Positions 6,993 through 15,197 of a DNA stretch of 19,989 nucleotides are shown in pieces. The translations under genes and the position numbers were made by a program. Origin of the DNA: Neisseriaceae bacterium (GTDB lineage Bacteria; Pseudomonadota; Gammaproteobacteria; Burkholderiales; UBA11063); the NCBI GenBank assembly GCA_027371515.1, contig DAHXMX010000004.1, positions 1 to 19,989 on the forward strand. Direction: 5' to 3'. The notes beneath the pieces were generated by a model. It was not told where the DNA came from. It did not search any database and saw only the letters and a program-made list of their open reading frames with translations. How positions within the stretch are numbered: the first letter of the stretch is position 1; every line of letters begins with the position of its first letter.

Positions 6993-8153
6993 TTAATTAT
7001 ATTTTAGTATCTTGCTTTTTTCAATATTTTCCCAAGGAAAATCTTTACCATCGCGCCCAAAATGACCATAAGCAGCAGTTTTATAATAAATAGGTCTTAA
7101 TAAATTTAATTCATTTATAATTCCCTTAGGCCGTAAATCAAAATTTTCATTAATTAATTGCTCTATCTCACGATCACTAATTTTACCAGTACCAAAGGTA
7201 TATACATTAATACCAACCGGACGAGCAACTCCAATTGCATAAGCAATTTGTACTTGGCATTGACTAGCTAATCCACTAGCTACAATATTCTTTGCCACAT
7301 AGCGTGCTGCGTAAGCTGCAGATCTGTCTACTTTAGATGGATCTTTGCCAGAAAATGCACCACCACCATGAGGGGCAGCACCACCGTATGTGTCAACAAT
7401 AATCTTACGCCCTGTTAATCCGCAATCACCTTTTGGTCCACCAATTACAAATTTACCAGTAGGATTAATAAAATAACGTGTAGATTTAGTCAACATATTA
7501 TGCGGAAGTACAGGTTTTATAATCTCTTCAATAACGGCTTCTTCTATTTGTTTATGGCTATACTCTGGATCATGTTGCGTAGAAAGTACTACCGTATCAA
7601 TTTCAACAGGCTGCCCTGTTTCACTATCATATTTAACTGTCAACTGAGCCTTGGCATCTGGTCTGATCCACTTTAAAATACCATTCTTACGTATATAAGC
7701 TTGACGTTCCATCAAACGATGCGCATAATGAATTGCAAACGGCATTAATTCTTCTGTTTCATTACAAGCATAACCAAACATAAGACCTTGATCACCAGCA
7801 CCTTGATCTAAATCAACTCCATGACCTCTATCTACCCCCTGAGCTATATCTGGTGACTGCTCATCATAATTAACCAATACAGCACAACTATCTGCTGCAA
7901 ATCCATACTCACTTTTAGTGTAACCAATATCACGAATAACATCACGAACTATTTGAGTATAATTAACCCTTGCACTAGTGCTTATCTCACCTGCCAAAAC
8001 AACTAAGCCAGTATTAACTAATGTTTCTGCTGCAACACGAGAATACTTATCTTGTGCTAATACCGCATCTAAAATCGCATCTGAAATTTGATCAGCAACC
8101 TTATCCGGATGTCCTTCTGATACTGACTCTGAAGTAAATAAATAATAAGACAT
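6993..8153 (-). CDS. metK: S-adenosylmethionine synthetase
   Basis: MetK makes S-adenosylmethionine from methionine and ATP, releasing phosphate and diphosphate; it is a cytoplasmic tetramer. From the chosen ATG it has 386 residues, the normal length. Hallmarks seen are the start [43 protein letters not shown] and the glycine-rich loop [20 protein letters not shown]. The frame stays open for 34 more codons upstream to a TTG at 8255, but family alignment and the AAGG eight bases before 8153 place the start at 8153. It follows the potABCD genes on the same strand after a 191-base gap that holds a promoter and a structured leader. SAM feeds methylation and, after decarboxylation, spermidine synthesis, which gives a possible logic for sitting beside a polyamine-type transporter. 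Confidence 0.98.
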   Translation of the reverse strand: MSYYLFTSESVSEGHPDKVADQISDAILDAVLAQDKYSRVAAETLVNTGLVVLAGEISTSARVNYTQIVRDVIRDIGYTKSEYGFAADSCAVLVNYDEQSPDIAQGVDRGHGVDLDQGAGDQGLMFGYACNETEELMPFAIHYAHRLMERQAYIRKNGILKWIRPDAKAQLTVKYDSETGQPVEIDTVVLSTQHDPEYSHKQIEEAVIEEIIKPVLPHNMLTKSTRYFINPTGKFVIGGPKGDCGLTGRKIIVDTYGGAAPHGGGAFSGKDPSKVDRSAAYAARYVAKNIVASGLASQCQVQIAYAIGVARPVGINVYTFGTGKISDREIEQLINENFDLRPKGIINELNLLRPIYYKTAAYGHFGRDGKDFPWENIEKSKILKYN

Positions 8154-8288
8154 TATGATACCTTGTAAAATAAATATTAAATAAACCTTACAAGCTAAAT
8201 AAGAATAATAGAACTTTACTCCTTTTAGCTGTAGATAAAAACTCTGAACAAGCAAGCTGGAGCATCAAATCAAATTCAGAGATAACGT
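8154..8288 (-). promoter_or_regulatory. Structured metK leader: possible SAM-II-like pseudoknot and RBS-masking hairpin
   Basis: Read on the minus strand, the leader opens with CUCUGAA (8275-8281) pairing with UUCAGAG (8242-8248), a perfect 7-bp stem with a 26-base loop, followed by UUUUU. Loop bases CUCCAGCU (8255-8262) can pair with the downstream AGCUAAAAGGAG (8219-8230), leaving AAAA bulged; that makes an H-type pseudoknot. The GAUUU in the loop and the GCUAAAA-GG end resemble SAM-II aptamers as I remember them. Nearer the ATG, CUUGUAA (8188-8194) pairs with UUACAAG (8162-8168), covering the AAGG ribosome-binding site. Alternatively, the first stem plus T-run is simply the terminator of the pot genes. 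The folds are seen; ligand and regulation are inference. Confidence 0.4.
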
Positions 8289-8297
8289 ATTATAACA
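8289..8297 (-). promoter_or_regulatory. Extended -10 promoter element of metK
   Basis: The minus strand reads TGTTATAAT, a perfect extended -10, just after the potD stop; no clear -35 is present. Transcription would start near 8282, placing the first stem of the metK leader at the very 5' end of the RNA. The ten bases ATGTTATAAT are identical to those in the RRM gene promoter. Confidence 0.5.
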
Positions 8298-8344
8298 TAA
8301 TATAATATTCAATATTTTATACTTATATTAATATTAGCTTAATA

Positions 8345-9433
8345 TCATGGCGTATCATGACATTGCATTAAAATTTCAGTCCACATTTCATTAACTAAAA
8401 TTCTAATTTTTGGTTCATAAGCATTAAAAATATGAATTTTTGACATATCTTTTGGATAAATCCAGTCAATATCTGTCACGCTTTTATCTAACATGGCAAA
8501 ACCGGATATATTAGGTATACTAGAACCGGTGCCAACTGATAACTCATAAGCACTTTTAGGTAATAATGCATTATTAATAAACTCATATGACAAATCAAGA
8601 TTTGGAGTTGATTTAGGTATTACCATATTATCAAGCTCTGACATATTACCTTCTTTTTGTAGCATAGCACCAATATTTACTTTTACACCAGAGCTTTTAG
8701 CGTCAAGTAATGTCTTGTAAATATCAATTGAATAACTCATTGATAACCAAATATCACCACGTAAAAGACCGCGATAATAACTATCACTATCAAATTTAGC
8801 CCAATAAGGAGAAGCTTTATCAATCACCTGACGCGCTTGTTCTAGATCAGCAATACTCTCTGAGTTTGGATCTTTACCTAAATATAATAAAGCTGCAGCA
8901 AACACATGGCGTGAAGAACTAAACATTGTAACTTTGCCACGCAGTTTTTTTAAATATTTTGGTTCAAACACAACCGCCCATGTATTTGGTACAATGCCTA
9001 ATTCTTTCATTTTATCTTTATTATAAGCTAAAAACACTGGATTATATGCATATGGCACAGAATATTTATTATCTGGGTCATATGCCTGATTTAAAAACTT
9101 AGGGTCAATATATTTCAAATTTGGAATACGACTTTTATCCAATGGTATAATCTTACCCATTTTAGCTAATTCATCAACAGCATAGCTTGTTGCAACAATA
9201 TCATTATACCCAGTTGCACCTGCTACAATTTTGGCTAACATTTCTTCATTATCATTAAAATAACTTTGCACTAATCTACATTTACATGTATTTTCTAAAC
9301 GCTTAATTGTAGGGTCAGCTATATAATTGGAACCGATATATAAATTAAGAATCTTATCACTTGTAGCGTATGCAAATATGCATAATGAAAATAGCATCAA
9401 ACCACATATTATTTTTTTAAATATCTGCTGCAT
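8345..9433 (-). CDS. potD: PotD-like periplasmic substrate-binding protein, divergent
   Basis: A 362-residue extracytoplasmic binding protein of the spermidine/putrescine family. The signal peptide ends at Ala-Tyr-Ala23. Family segments are clear: YNDIVATSYAVDELAKMGKI, then IPLDKSRIPN and NKYSVPYAYNP. It is last in potABCD, ten bases after potC, with an AAGGG ribosome-binding site, so it should deliver substrate to the PotABC transporter. Compared by eye with E. coli PotD, several polyamine contacts are replaced: the region of Asp168/Glu171 reads SSSRHVF, the Trp229 position is Tyr, and the Trp255 position is Glu in KEGNMSELDNMVIP. The Asp257 equivalent is kept. Substrate may therefore not be a standard polyamine. 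The gene symbol reflects family and locus, not proven substrate. Confidence 0.85.
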   Translation of the reverse strand: MQQIFKKIICGLMLFSLCIFAYATSDKILNLYIGSNYIADPTIKRLENTCKCRLVQSYFNDNEEMLAKIVAGATGYNDIVATSYAVDELAKMGKIIPLDKSRIPNLKYIDPKFLNQAYDPDNKYSVPYAYNPVFLAYNKDKMKELGIVPNTWAVVFEPKYLKKLRGKVTMFSSSRHVFAAALLYLGKDPNSESIADLEQARQVIDKASPYWAKFDSDSYYRGLLRGDIWLSMSYSIDIYKTLLDAKSSGVKVNIGAMLQKEGNMSELDNMVIPKSTPNLDLSYEFINNALLPKSAYELSVGTGSSIPNISGFAMLDKSVTDIDWIYPKDMSKIHIFNAYEPKIRILVNEMWTEILMQCHDTP

Positions 9434-9443
9434 AATATACCCT

Positions 9444-10217
9444 TTATTTAAAAAGTTGCGGAGATAATCTGCTAGAAATCGTAGTCAAAATTAAAGTAAA
9501 TAAAATCACCATAGTGGAAACAGCATTAACCTCAGGTGTGACACCCATTTTTAACATTGAATAAATAGCCAGCGGTAGAGTTGAAGTTCCAACACCAGCA
9601 GTAAAGAAAGTAATTACAAAATCATCAATAGATAAAGTGAACGCCATTAAACCACCAGCAATAATACCTGGTAAAAGCGACGGTAACAACACCAAATAAA
9701 AAGTTTGAAATGCATTTGCACCTAGATCACGTGCCGCATCAATTATACTATCATCCATACCATGCATACGCGTCTTAACCGCAACGGTCACAAAACTAAT
9801 ACAAAATGCAGTATGTGCTAATATAACTGAAGCATAACCCAAAGTAAAATTAATTAATAAGAAAAATAATAATAACGACACCCCAACCAATAACTCAGGT
9901 GCTGCAACCGGAATCATAACCAAAGCAGTTAAAAAAGGAATTTTATATCGATGTAATGCAATACCAGATAAAGTACCAAGCACTACGGATACAACACTTG
10001 AAATGATTGCAATAATTAAAGAGTTACGCGCAGCGTCAATCAATTCCTTATCAGCAAATAATATTTTGTACCATTTCAGAGTAAATCCTACCCAACCTAC
10101 ATTAATTCTTGAGTCATTAAATGAAAATAATACCAATATAATAAGTGGAATATATAAAAATAAATAAGTAAATATCCCACTAAATAATAAAAATTTAGAA
10201 ATTTTATTTGTTTGCAT
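9444..10217 (-). CDS. potC: PotC, ABC transporter permease
   Basis: A 257-residue inner-membrane permease with about six helices. The EAA-type coupling loop that docks on the ATPase is DAARDLGANAFQTFYLVLLP, followed by GIIAGGLMAFTLSIDDFVIT, which is highly typical of PotC. Together with PotB it forms the membrane channel. Its start overlaps the end of potB by 14 bases, implying coupled translation; the ribosome-binding site is weak. Length is normal for PotC. Confidence 0.95.
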   Translation of the reverse strand: MQTNKISKFLLFSGIFTYLFLYIPLIILVLFSFNDSRINVGWVGFTLKWYKILFADKELIDAARNSLIIAIISSVVSVVLGTLSGIALHRYKIPFLTALVMIPVAAPELLVGVSLLLFFLLINFTLGYASVILAHTAFCISFVTVAVKTRMHGMDDSIIDAARDLGANAFQTFYLVLLPSLLPGIIAGGLMAFTLSIDDFVITFFTAGVGTSTLPLAIYSMLKMGVTPEVNAVSTMVILFTLILTTISSRLSPQLFK

Positions 10218-11109
10218 ATTTTAATCCATTCATTCTTGATGCTAAAACACCTACAAATAATGAAATACCAACCACACTCAATGTCATAATAATCGCTGTA
10301 ACACTTCCAAGTGGCCAATTCATGGTTTGTAAGAACTGCTGTTTTATTAAATTTCCAATCATTAAAGAACAATTATTTCCAACAAGTTCTGGCACTACAA
10401 ACATACCAATTGATGGAATAAACACTAAACCACATCCAGCTAAAATTCCTGGCATACTAAGTGGAATAGTCACCTTAAGGAAAGACTGGAAACGAGTAGC
10501 ACCCAAATCACGGCTAGCCTCAATAATCGAATCATCATGCTTTTCTAAATTAGCATATAAAGGCAAAATCATAAAAGGTAAATTAATATAAACCAAACAT
10601 ATAATCACAGCAAACGATGAATATAGAAGATTTATTGGTTCATGACCCAATAAAACAACTATATAATTGATCATATGATTAACAACTGAACTAGGGCCCA
10701 AAATAATCATCCAAGCATACACCCGAATCAAAAAGCAACTCCAAAAAGGAATAATCACCAAGAGCATTAAAATATCACGATATTTTCTTGAGCTTTTTGC
10801 AATCATTAAAGCTAATGGATAACCAAATAAAAGACATAAAAAAGTAGTTATCAATGAAAACATCATTGAACGCAAGAAAAGCTGCCAGATAAATTTACTT
10901 GAAAAAGCAAATTTATAGCTATCAAGAGTTAAATTAAGTGCAATATGATTAGTATTGGTTTTTTGAATTAATGGCTCAATCCCACCATAAGCGCCAGGCT
11001 CACAAAATGAAATAAATACCATAATGAGCATTGGAACTAAAAACAGACCTACTAAATACATCAGTGGAGGAGTTGATAATACTTTTTTTTCAGTCAAATT
11101 AAACCTCAT
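10204..11109 (-). CDS. potB: PotB, ABC transporter permease
   Basis: A 301-residue inner-membrane permease with about six helices. The coupling loop is EASRDLGATRFQSFLKVTIP, followed by MPGILAGCGLVFIPSIGMFV, where the Pro-Ser-Ile-Gly pattern is typical of PotB. Residues WSCFLIRVYAW in the middle are also a PotB signature. The start lies five bases after the potA stop, with GGAG placed inside the potA end. It pairs with PotC to form the transmembrane part of the transporter. Open frames on either strand inside this gene look like composition artefacts. Confidence 0.95.
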   Translation of the reverse strand: MRFNLTEKKVLSTPPLMYLVGLFLVPMLIMVFISFCEPGAYGGIEPLIQKTNTNHIALNLTLDSYKFAFSSKFIWQLFLRSMMFSLITTFLCLLFGYPLALMIAKSSRKYRDILMLLVIIPFWSCFLIRVYAWMIILGPSSVVNHMINYIVVLLGHEPINLLYSSFAVIICLVYINLPFMILPLYANLEKHDDSIIEASRDLGATRFQSFLKVTIPLSMPGILAGCGLVFIPSIGMFVVPELVGNNCSLMIGNLIKQQFLQTMNWPLGSVTAIIMTLSVVGISLFVGVLASRMNGLKYANK

Positions 11110-11114
11110 ATTAA

Positions 11115-12206
11115 TTACTCCACTAAAAAATTACCTGCATTAGGATCAAAATACACATAAACATCAGACTCTTCTTTCATGAACTCTGCTTGAGTAGTTT
11201 TAGAGTTAGTCAACATCAATTGAAATTTAACCCCATTTTTCAAATTAAATTCATATAATGTGCCATCGCCATAATAATAGTAACCATTGACATTTGCCGT
11301 AAATATAAATACATTATTTTCAGCTGGACGCTCATTAGATGCTTTTAATTTTTCTGGACGAATTGAATACCAGCCAATTTGACCAACATGAAATGCAGAA
11401 GCATCATCAACAGCCATATCAAACTCTAAACAATCAGCAACCTTTAAAGATAAATTATTATCTTTGATTGCTAAGATTTCTGCTTCAAACAAATTACATT
11501 TACCTAAAAAATCAGCCACAAAATGAGTCTTAGGTTTTGAATAAATTACTGCTGGTGTATCTAACTGAACAATATGACCTTGATTAAGTAATGCAATACG
11601 GCTCGATAAAGCAAGAGCTTCTTGCTGATCATGAGTTACATAAACAAATGTAACCCCTGTTTCTTCCTGAAGTTTCACTAATTCCACATGCATATGTTGA
11701 CGCAGTCTCGCATCAAGAGCAGATAATGGTTCATCAAGTAATAATAACTTAGGGCGATCAACTAATGATCTTGCAATAGCAACACGTTGCTTTTGTCCAC
11801 CAGATAATTCATGCGGATAACGTTTAACAAACTGAACTAACTTTACATCCTCTAATAATTCCATAACTTGTGCACTAATTTTATGCTTATCCCATTTTGC
11901 CATTTTTAAAGGAAAAGCCACATTGTCAAAGACTGTTAAATGAGGAAATAAAGCATAGCTTTGAAATATAGTATGTAATGGGCGATCTTCTGGTGCTAAA
12001 TTAGTAATATCTTTACCATCTAAAAGTATTTTTCCTGAATCTGGAGTTACAAATCCAGCTATCATTCTTAGTAAAGTAGTTTTACCGCAACCTGATGGAC
12101 CCAAAAGAGTAAAAAACTCCCCTTGATTAATACTAATACTAATATTATTTACAACATGATTATCACCAAACATTTTATCAACTTGTTGAATTTCCAAAAG
12201 CGCCAT
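11115..12206 (-). CDS. potA: PotA, ATPase of the spermidine/putrescine-type ABC transporter
   Basis: A 363-residue ATP-binding subunit. Motifs in order: Walker A GPSGCGKTT (36-44), Q-loop Gln82 in FQSYALFPHLTV, signature LSGGQ (134-138), Walker B LLLLDEP with Asp158-Glu159, D-loop SALD, and switch His192 in VTHDQQEA. A C-terminal TOBE-type domain (about 235-363) completes the usual PotA architecture. The ATG at 12206 is chosen over a GTG two codons upstream because GAAGG lies about nine bases before it but only three before the GTG. It is the first gene of potABCD; a small hairpin precedes it and no strong promoter is visible in the 109 bases after the zipA-like gene. Confidence 0.96.
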   Translation of the reverse strand: MALLEIQQVDKMFGDNHVVNNISISINQGEFFTLLGPSGCGKTTLLRMIAGFVTPDSGKILLDGKDITNLAPEDRPLHTIFQSYALFPHLTVFDNVAFPLKMAKWDKHKISAQVMELLEDVKLVQFVKRYPHELSGGQKQRVAIARSLVDRPKLLLLDEPLSALDARLRQHMHVELVKLQEETGVTFVYVTHDQQEALALSSRIALLNQGHIVQLDTPAVIYSKPKTHFVADFLGKCNLFEAEILAIKDNNLSLKVADCLEFDMAVDDASAFHVGQIGWYSIRPEKLKASNERPAENNVFIFTANVNGYYYYGDGTLYEFNLKNGVKFQLMLTNSKTTQAEFMKEESDVYVYFDPNAGNFLVE

Positions 12207-12244
12207 AATCACACACCTTCATCAAAACTTAAAAATCATTTTGC

Positions 12245-12265
12245 GGTTTATCAGACATATAAACC
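12245..12265 (-). promoter_or_regulatory. Small hairpin in the potA leader
   Basis: GGTTTAT and ATAAACC form a perfect 7-bp inverted repeat around a 7-base loop, 39 bases before the potA ATG. No T-run follows directly, so termination is unlikely to be strong. It may be a leader structure or an operator, or simply part of the 3' end of the zipA-like gene. Confidence 0.35.
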
Positions 12266-12315
12266 AATTAACTCAAGTAATCTATTTTAACAAAAAAAAT
12301 CTACTTTCAAAATAT

Positions 12316-13512
12316 TTATTGCATAAATATTCGTTTAATTAAATCACCACCTAAGATTATATTTTTCTTCTTAGCTGAATTAACATAATTTTTCACATAA
12401 TTATTTAATTGGTCATACTCTTTTTGATTCATAACATGTTGATTAGTAGTTAACATTCTAGATTCAATATTCATCATAAACGCTTCAGCAAAATCAAATA
12501 AATAATCAAGCATAAGCATTGGATCTTTAATTAAATGTAAATGAGAAATAATAGATAATTTTGAATAACTATTAATACTAGATAAAGGGTTGCCATGCTC
12601 ATCTGCAATAGTAAACAACACATCATCATTATTGATAAAACAATATTTACCACCTTGATTTACTAGGTTTAGATCAGTTAATAATCGATTCAATTTATTA
12701 AATGGTACTGGTTCTTTAGTTAATAAATATAATTCAAGAACCAACTCAATATTATTTAATGTTTTTAATTTTGCTTGAATCAAAGATAAATGCTGTTCAT
12801 AATTAGAATATTGAATATGTCCATTATGATTTATTGCAAAATCATATAATTCAGAACATATATTTTCCAATTGAGCTTTATTCGTAACACCATTTTTATC
12901 AATCAACTGAACCTTAAGCTTTAGGGCATGAATTATATATTTTTTACCAACCTCGTATTCATACCATTCATTATCTTTATCTAATACATAATAACGATAT
13001 TCTTTATCAGTATATTGCTCTATTGCTGGCAGCGTTTTAATTTTTTTAGGTGACTCTAAAACAATATTAATTAGTAAATCTAATTCTTTTACAATTCCAG
13101 CTAATTCATAATCAAACGGTATTTGATCTAATTCATAAAAAAACGCTTCTACACTATCTTCTGGGATTTCATCAATTAACTGTTCATTATGCTGATTAAG
13201 AGCTGGTTTCTTATCATCTATTGTGTCATGTTCTATAATACTACCCGTTAAATCAACTTTTTTACCTGAGCTATGCTTTGTAACACGATTGATATCTTTA
13301 ACCAACAAAGGTTTTTCTTTTTTAATTAAATTAGCATCTTCACCATCTAATATCATTTCTTGATTACTATTTAACACATCTGACGTTTTTTGATTAAAAT
13401 TATCTTCTACTTTTTTTCTAAATTTTGCATCCTGATACCAATAATAAAATAATGTAATCAAAATTATAATCATTACACCAGCAAAAATTAACATTTGAAT
13501 ATTATTCATCAT
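12316..13512 (-). CDS. ZipA-like FtsZ-binding cell-division protein, betaproteobacterial type
   Basis: A 398-residue protein: a short periplasmic N-terminus, one membrane helix (about 5-24), and a charged linker to about 115. A middle region (about 115-240) contains ALKLKVQLIDKNG. The C-terminal ZipA-type domain (about 240-395) carries LNRLLTDLNL, DVLFTIADEHG and the late SRMLTTNQHVMNQKEYDQL, which parallels the E. coli ZipA segment before its last helix. ZipA tethers FtsZ filaments to the membrane at the division site. The middle region and a Phe-containing tail match what I recall of betaproteobacterial ZipA homologues. Sequence is strongly diverged, so the call is by architecture and short motifs. 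It overlaps darP by 11 bases. Two successive ATGs exist; the second (13509) is better spaced from AGGA. Confidence 0.72.
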   Translation of the reverse strand: MMNNIQMLIFAGVMIIILITLFYYWYQDAKFRKKVEDNFNQKTSDVLNSNQEMILDGEDANLIKKEKPLLVKDINRVTKHSSGKKVDLTGSIIEHDTIDDKKPALNQHNEQLIDEIPEDSVEAFFYELDQIPFDYELAGIVKELDLLINIVLESPKKIKTLPAIEQYTDKEYRYYVLDKDNEWYEYEVGKKYIIHALKLKVQLIDKNGVTNKAQLENICSELYDFAINHNGHIQYSNYEQHLSLIQAKLKTLNNIELVLELYLLTKEPVPFNKLNRLLTDLNLVNQGGKYCFINNDDVLFTIADEHGNPLSSINSYSKLSIISHLHLIKDPMLMLDYLFDFAEAFMMNIESRMLTTNQHVMNQKEYDQLNNYVKNYVNSAKKKNIILGGDLIKRIFMQ

Positions 13513-14026
13513 TTGTTCCTTCTATAGTTTGACGTATTATTTTAAATAATTTTCTATAATGTTTATGTTCATGATAAACATTTTCTTTACGGATTGCTCT
13601 TACTAAGCTCCTTAATTCACTTATATCACATTTAGGATATGCTTGAATAAAAGTTTCTAATTGCGTATCACTTGCCAAAATATGCTCTCGCCATTTTTCA
13701 CATTCATGTAATATTCTAGTGCTTTTTGCTGAATCATTTTTTAAATCATTAAGCGTTTCAATAATTGGCTGAATATCAACAGTACGCATTAATTTACCCA
13801 AATACTGACGCTGACGGCGAATAGCGCCATTTGCAGTAATTTTTTGCATTTCAACTATTGCAGCTAACAAATTATCTGGTAAAACAAATTTACGAAGTTG
13901 CTCTTTAGATAGTCCAGCTAATTCAACCCCTAAATCTTGTAAATAATCCATATGAGCTTTGCGCTTGGTTTTACTTGATGATGTATCAATTTCTAAACTG
14001 TCTTTGCACTCTTGATTTTTTATCAT
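13502..14026 (-). CDS. darP: DarP (YjgA, DUF615), ribosome biogenesis factor
   Basis: A 174-residue, basic, helical protein of the DarP/YjgA family, which binds late 50S subunit precursors and promotes assembly around the peptidyl-transferase centre. Recognisable segments are SKTKRKAHMDYLQDLGVELA near the start, LPDNLLAAIVEM, and AIRRQRQYLGKLMRTVD, the most conserved motif of the family. The N-terminal acidic extension is usual. DarP is restricted mainly to beta- and gammaproteobacteria, which supports the taxonomic call. The end overlaps the zipA-like start, so the two are probably co-translated. A candidate promoter lies 24-51 bases upstream. Confidence 0.93.
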   Translation of the reverse strand: MIKNQECKDSLEIDTSSSKTKRKAHMDYLQDLGVELAGLSKEQLRKFVLPDNLLAAIVEMQKITANGAIRRQRQYLGKLMRTVDIQPIIETLNDLKNDSAKSTRILHECEKWREHILASDTQLETFIQAYPKCDISELRSLVRAIRKENVYHEHKHYRKLFKIIRQTIEGTNDE

Positions 14027-14049
14027 ACTGTATTCTTTATTTTCTCATC

Positions 14050-14077
14050 ACTATACAAGACATAATCTTACTATAAA
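14050..14077 (-). promoter_or_regulatory. Candidate darP promoter
   Basis: On the minus strand TTTATA (14072-14077) and TATAGT (14050-14055) are separated by 16 bases. Transcription would start near 14043, about 17 bases before the ATG. Matches are moderate in AT-rich sequence. Confidence 0.3.
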
Positions 14078-14114
14078 TTTAATATGCGCATGATTTAGTT
14101 AATGGTAAACCAGG

Positions 14115-14149
14115 AAAAAATTGTCGCAGCTTATTTAACAATGGACAAT
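14115..14149 (-). terminator. Weak terminator candidate after miaA
   Basis: On the minus strand ATTGTC (14144-14149) and GACAAT (14120-14125) pair with an 18-base loop, followed directly by five more T. The stem is short and AT-rich, so efficiency is doubtful. It is correctly placed after miaA and before the darP promoter. Confidence 0.35.
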
Positions 14150-14189
14150 GTGTTTTTACTTTTATATCCACACACATAGCTACAGAACA

Positions 14190-15137
14190 TTAAAGTTTTA
14201 TCTTAGCTTTAAGATAAGCAATTATATTATCTTTTAAAATATTATATTCCAAATTATCTTGATTGTTTATATTGTATGAATTCATCTTTCTAAGCCACGT
14301 AATCTGTCGCTTAGCTAATTGACGAGTAGCTGCACTACCTTGTAATATTAACTCGTCAAATGAAATTAAGCCTTCAAGATATTGCCAAACCTGATAATAA
14401 CCAACGCTTCGCATAGCTGTATATTCATACGTTAATGTTGGGTATTTATTACGGAGTTTAGATACTTCATCTACAAAACCATCATCTAACATTTTAATAA
14501 AACGCTGATTAATTCTTTTATGTAAAATATCTCTATCATCACACATAATAGATACAGGAATAAAATCGATTTCAGATGCTAAATGAACGTGGGAATTAGC
14601 CTGTAATACTGAAATAACTTCACCACTTATACGATATACCTCAAGAGAACGCATAATGCGCTGTTTATCATTTGGATTGATTTTGTGAGCCGTAACAGGA
14701 TCAATTAATGCTAATTGCTGATACAAATGAGCCAACCCATGCTCTTTAACTTCTTTTTCAAGTAAAGTGCGAATTTTGGTATCACTTTTAGGTAAAACAG
14801 ACATACCATTTAATAATCCATTAAAGTACATCATGGTACCACCAACTAATATTGGTAAATGTCCGCGTTTATGAATATCGTGAATTAAACACATGCTGTC
14901 TTGGATAAACTCAGCTACCGAATAAGATTCAAGTGGAGATATAATATCAATCAAATGATGTGCCACTTTATTTAATTGTTGTAAAGTGGGTTTTGCAGTA
15001 CCTATATTCATATCACGATAAATAAGCGCAGAATCAACGCTTATAATCTCAATCGGATACAACTGAGCCAATTCAATAGCCAAATCAGTTTTACCTGTTG
15101 CTGTTGGTCCCATTAAAAGTATAGCTTGCTTATTCAT
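14190..15137 (-). CDS. miaA: MiaA, tRNA dimethylallyltransferase
   Basis: A 315-residue enzyme that adds an isopentenyl group to A37 of tRNAs reading UNN codons, using dimethylallyl diphosphate. Seen: P-loop GPTATGKT (10-17), substrate-tRNA motif SVDSALIYRDMNIGTAKPT, LVGGTMMYFNGL, and the late motif ITWLRKMNSY where the family has a TWLR segment. Length is normal for proteobacteria. It is downstream of coq7 with a 60-base gap and a poor ribosome-binding site (GCAGTGA). Probably transcribed from the coq7 promoter; no hfq follows, unlike the enterobacterial order. Confidence 0.97.
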   Translation of the reverse strand: MNKQAILLMGPTATGKTDLAIELAQLYPIEIISVDSALIYRDMNIGTAKPTLQQLNKVAHHLIDIISPLESYSVAEFIQDSMCLIHDIHKRGHLPILVGGTMMYFNGLLNGMSVLPKSDTKIRTLLEKEVKEHGLAHLYQQLALIDPVTAHKINPNDKQRIMRSLEVYRISGEVISVLQANSHVHLASEIDFIPVSIMCDDRDILHKRINQRFIKMLDDGFVDEVSKLRNKYPTLTYEYTAMRSVGYYQVWQYLEGLISFDELILQGSAATRQLAKRQITWLRKMNSYNINNQDNLEYNILKDNIIAYLKAKIKL

Positions 15138-15197
15138 TCACTGCTATTTATTATTTTATTAATTTTAGATACTAATAATCAAACTATAAACCAAAAG

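Noticed and set aside
6981..7020. GCAAGATA/TATCTTGC inverted repeat followed by six T at the end of metK
   Set aside because: The T-run is on the plus strand, where no gene ends; one arm is metK coding sequence and the loop is about 19 bases, so it is unlikely to be a terminator.
8154..8255. Extended MetK beginning at the TTG at 8255
   Set aside because: The 34 extra residues are absent from the family, and a ribosome-binding site fits the ATG at 8153.
10097..10591. Open frames on both strands inside potB/potC
   Set aside because: Both potB and potC have full family motifs; the other frames lack ribosome-binding sites and any recognisable motif.
14083..14193. A plus-strand open stretch between darP and miaA that looks faintly protein-like
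   Set aside because: It has no start codon and no ribosome-binding site, and the region is explained by the darP promoter and a weak miaA terminator.
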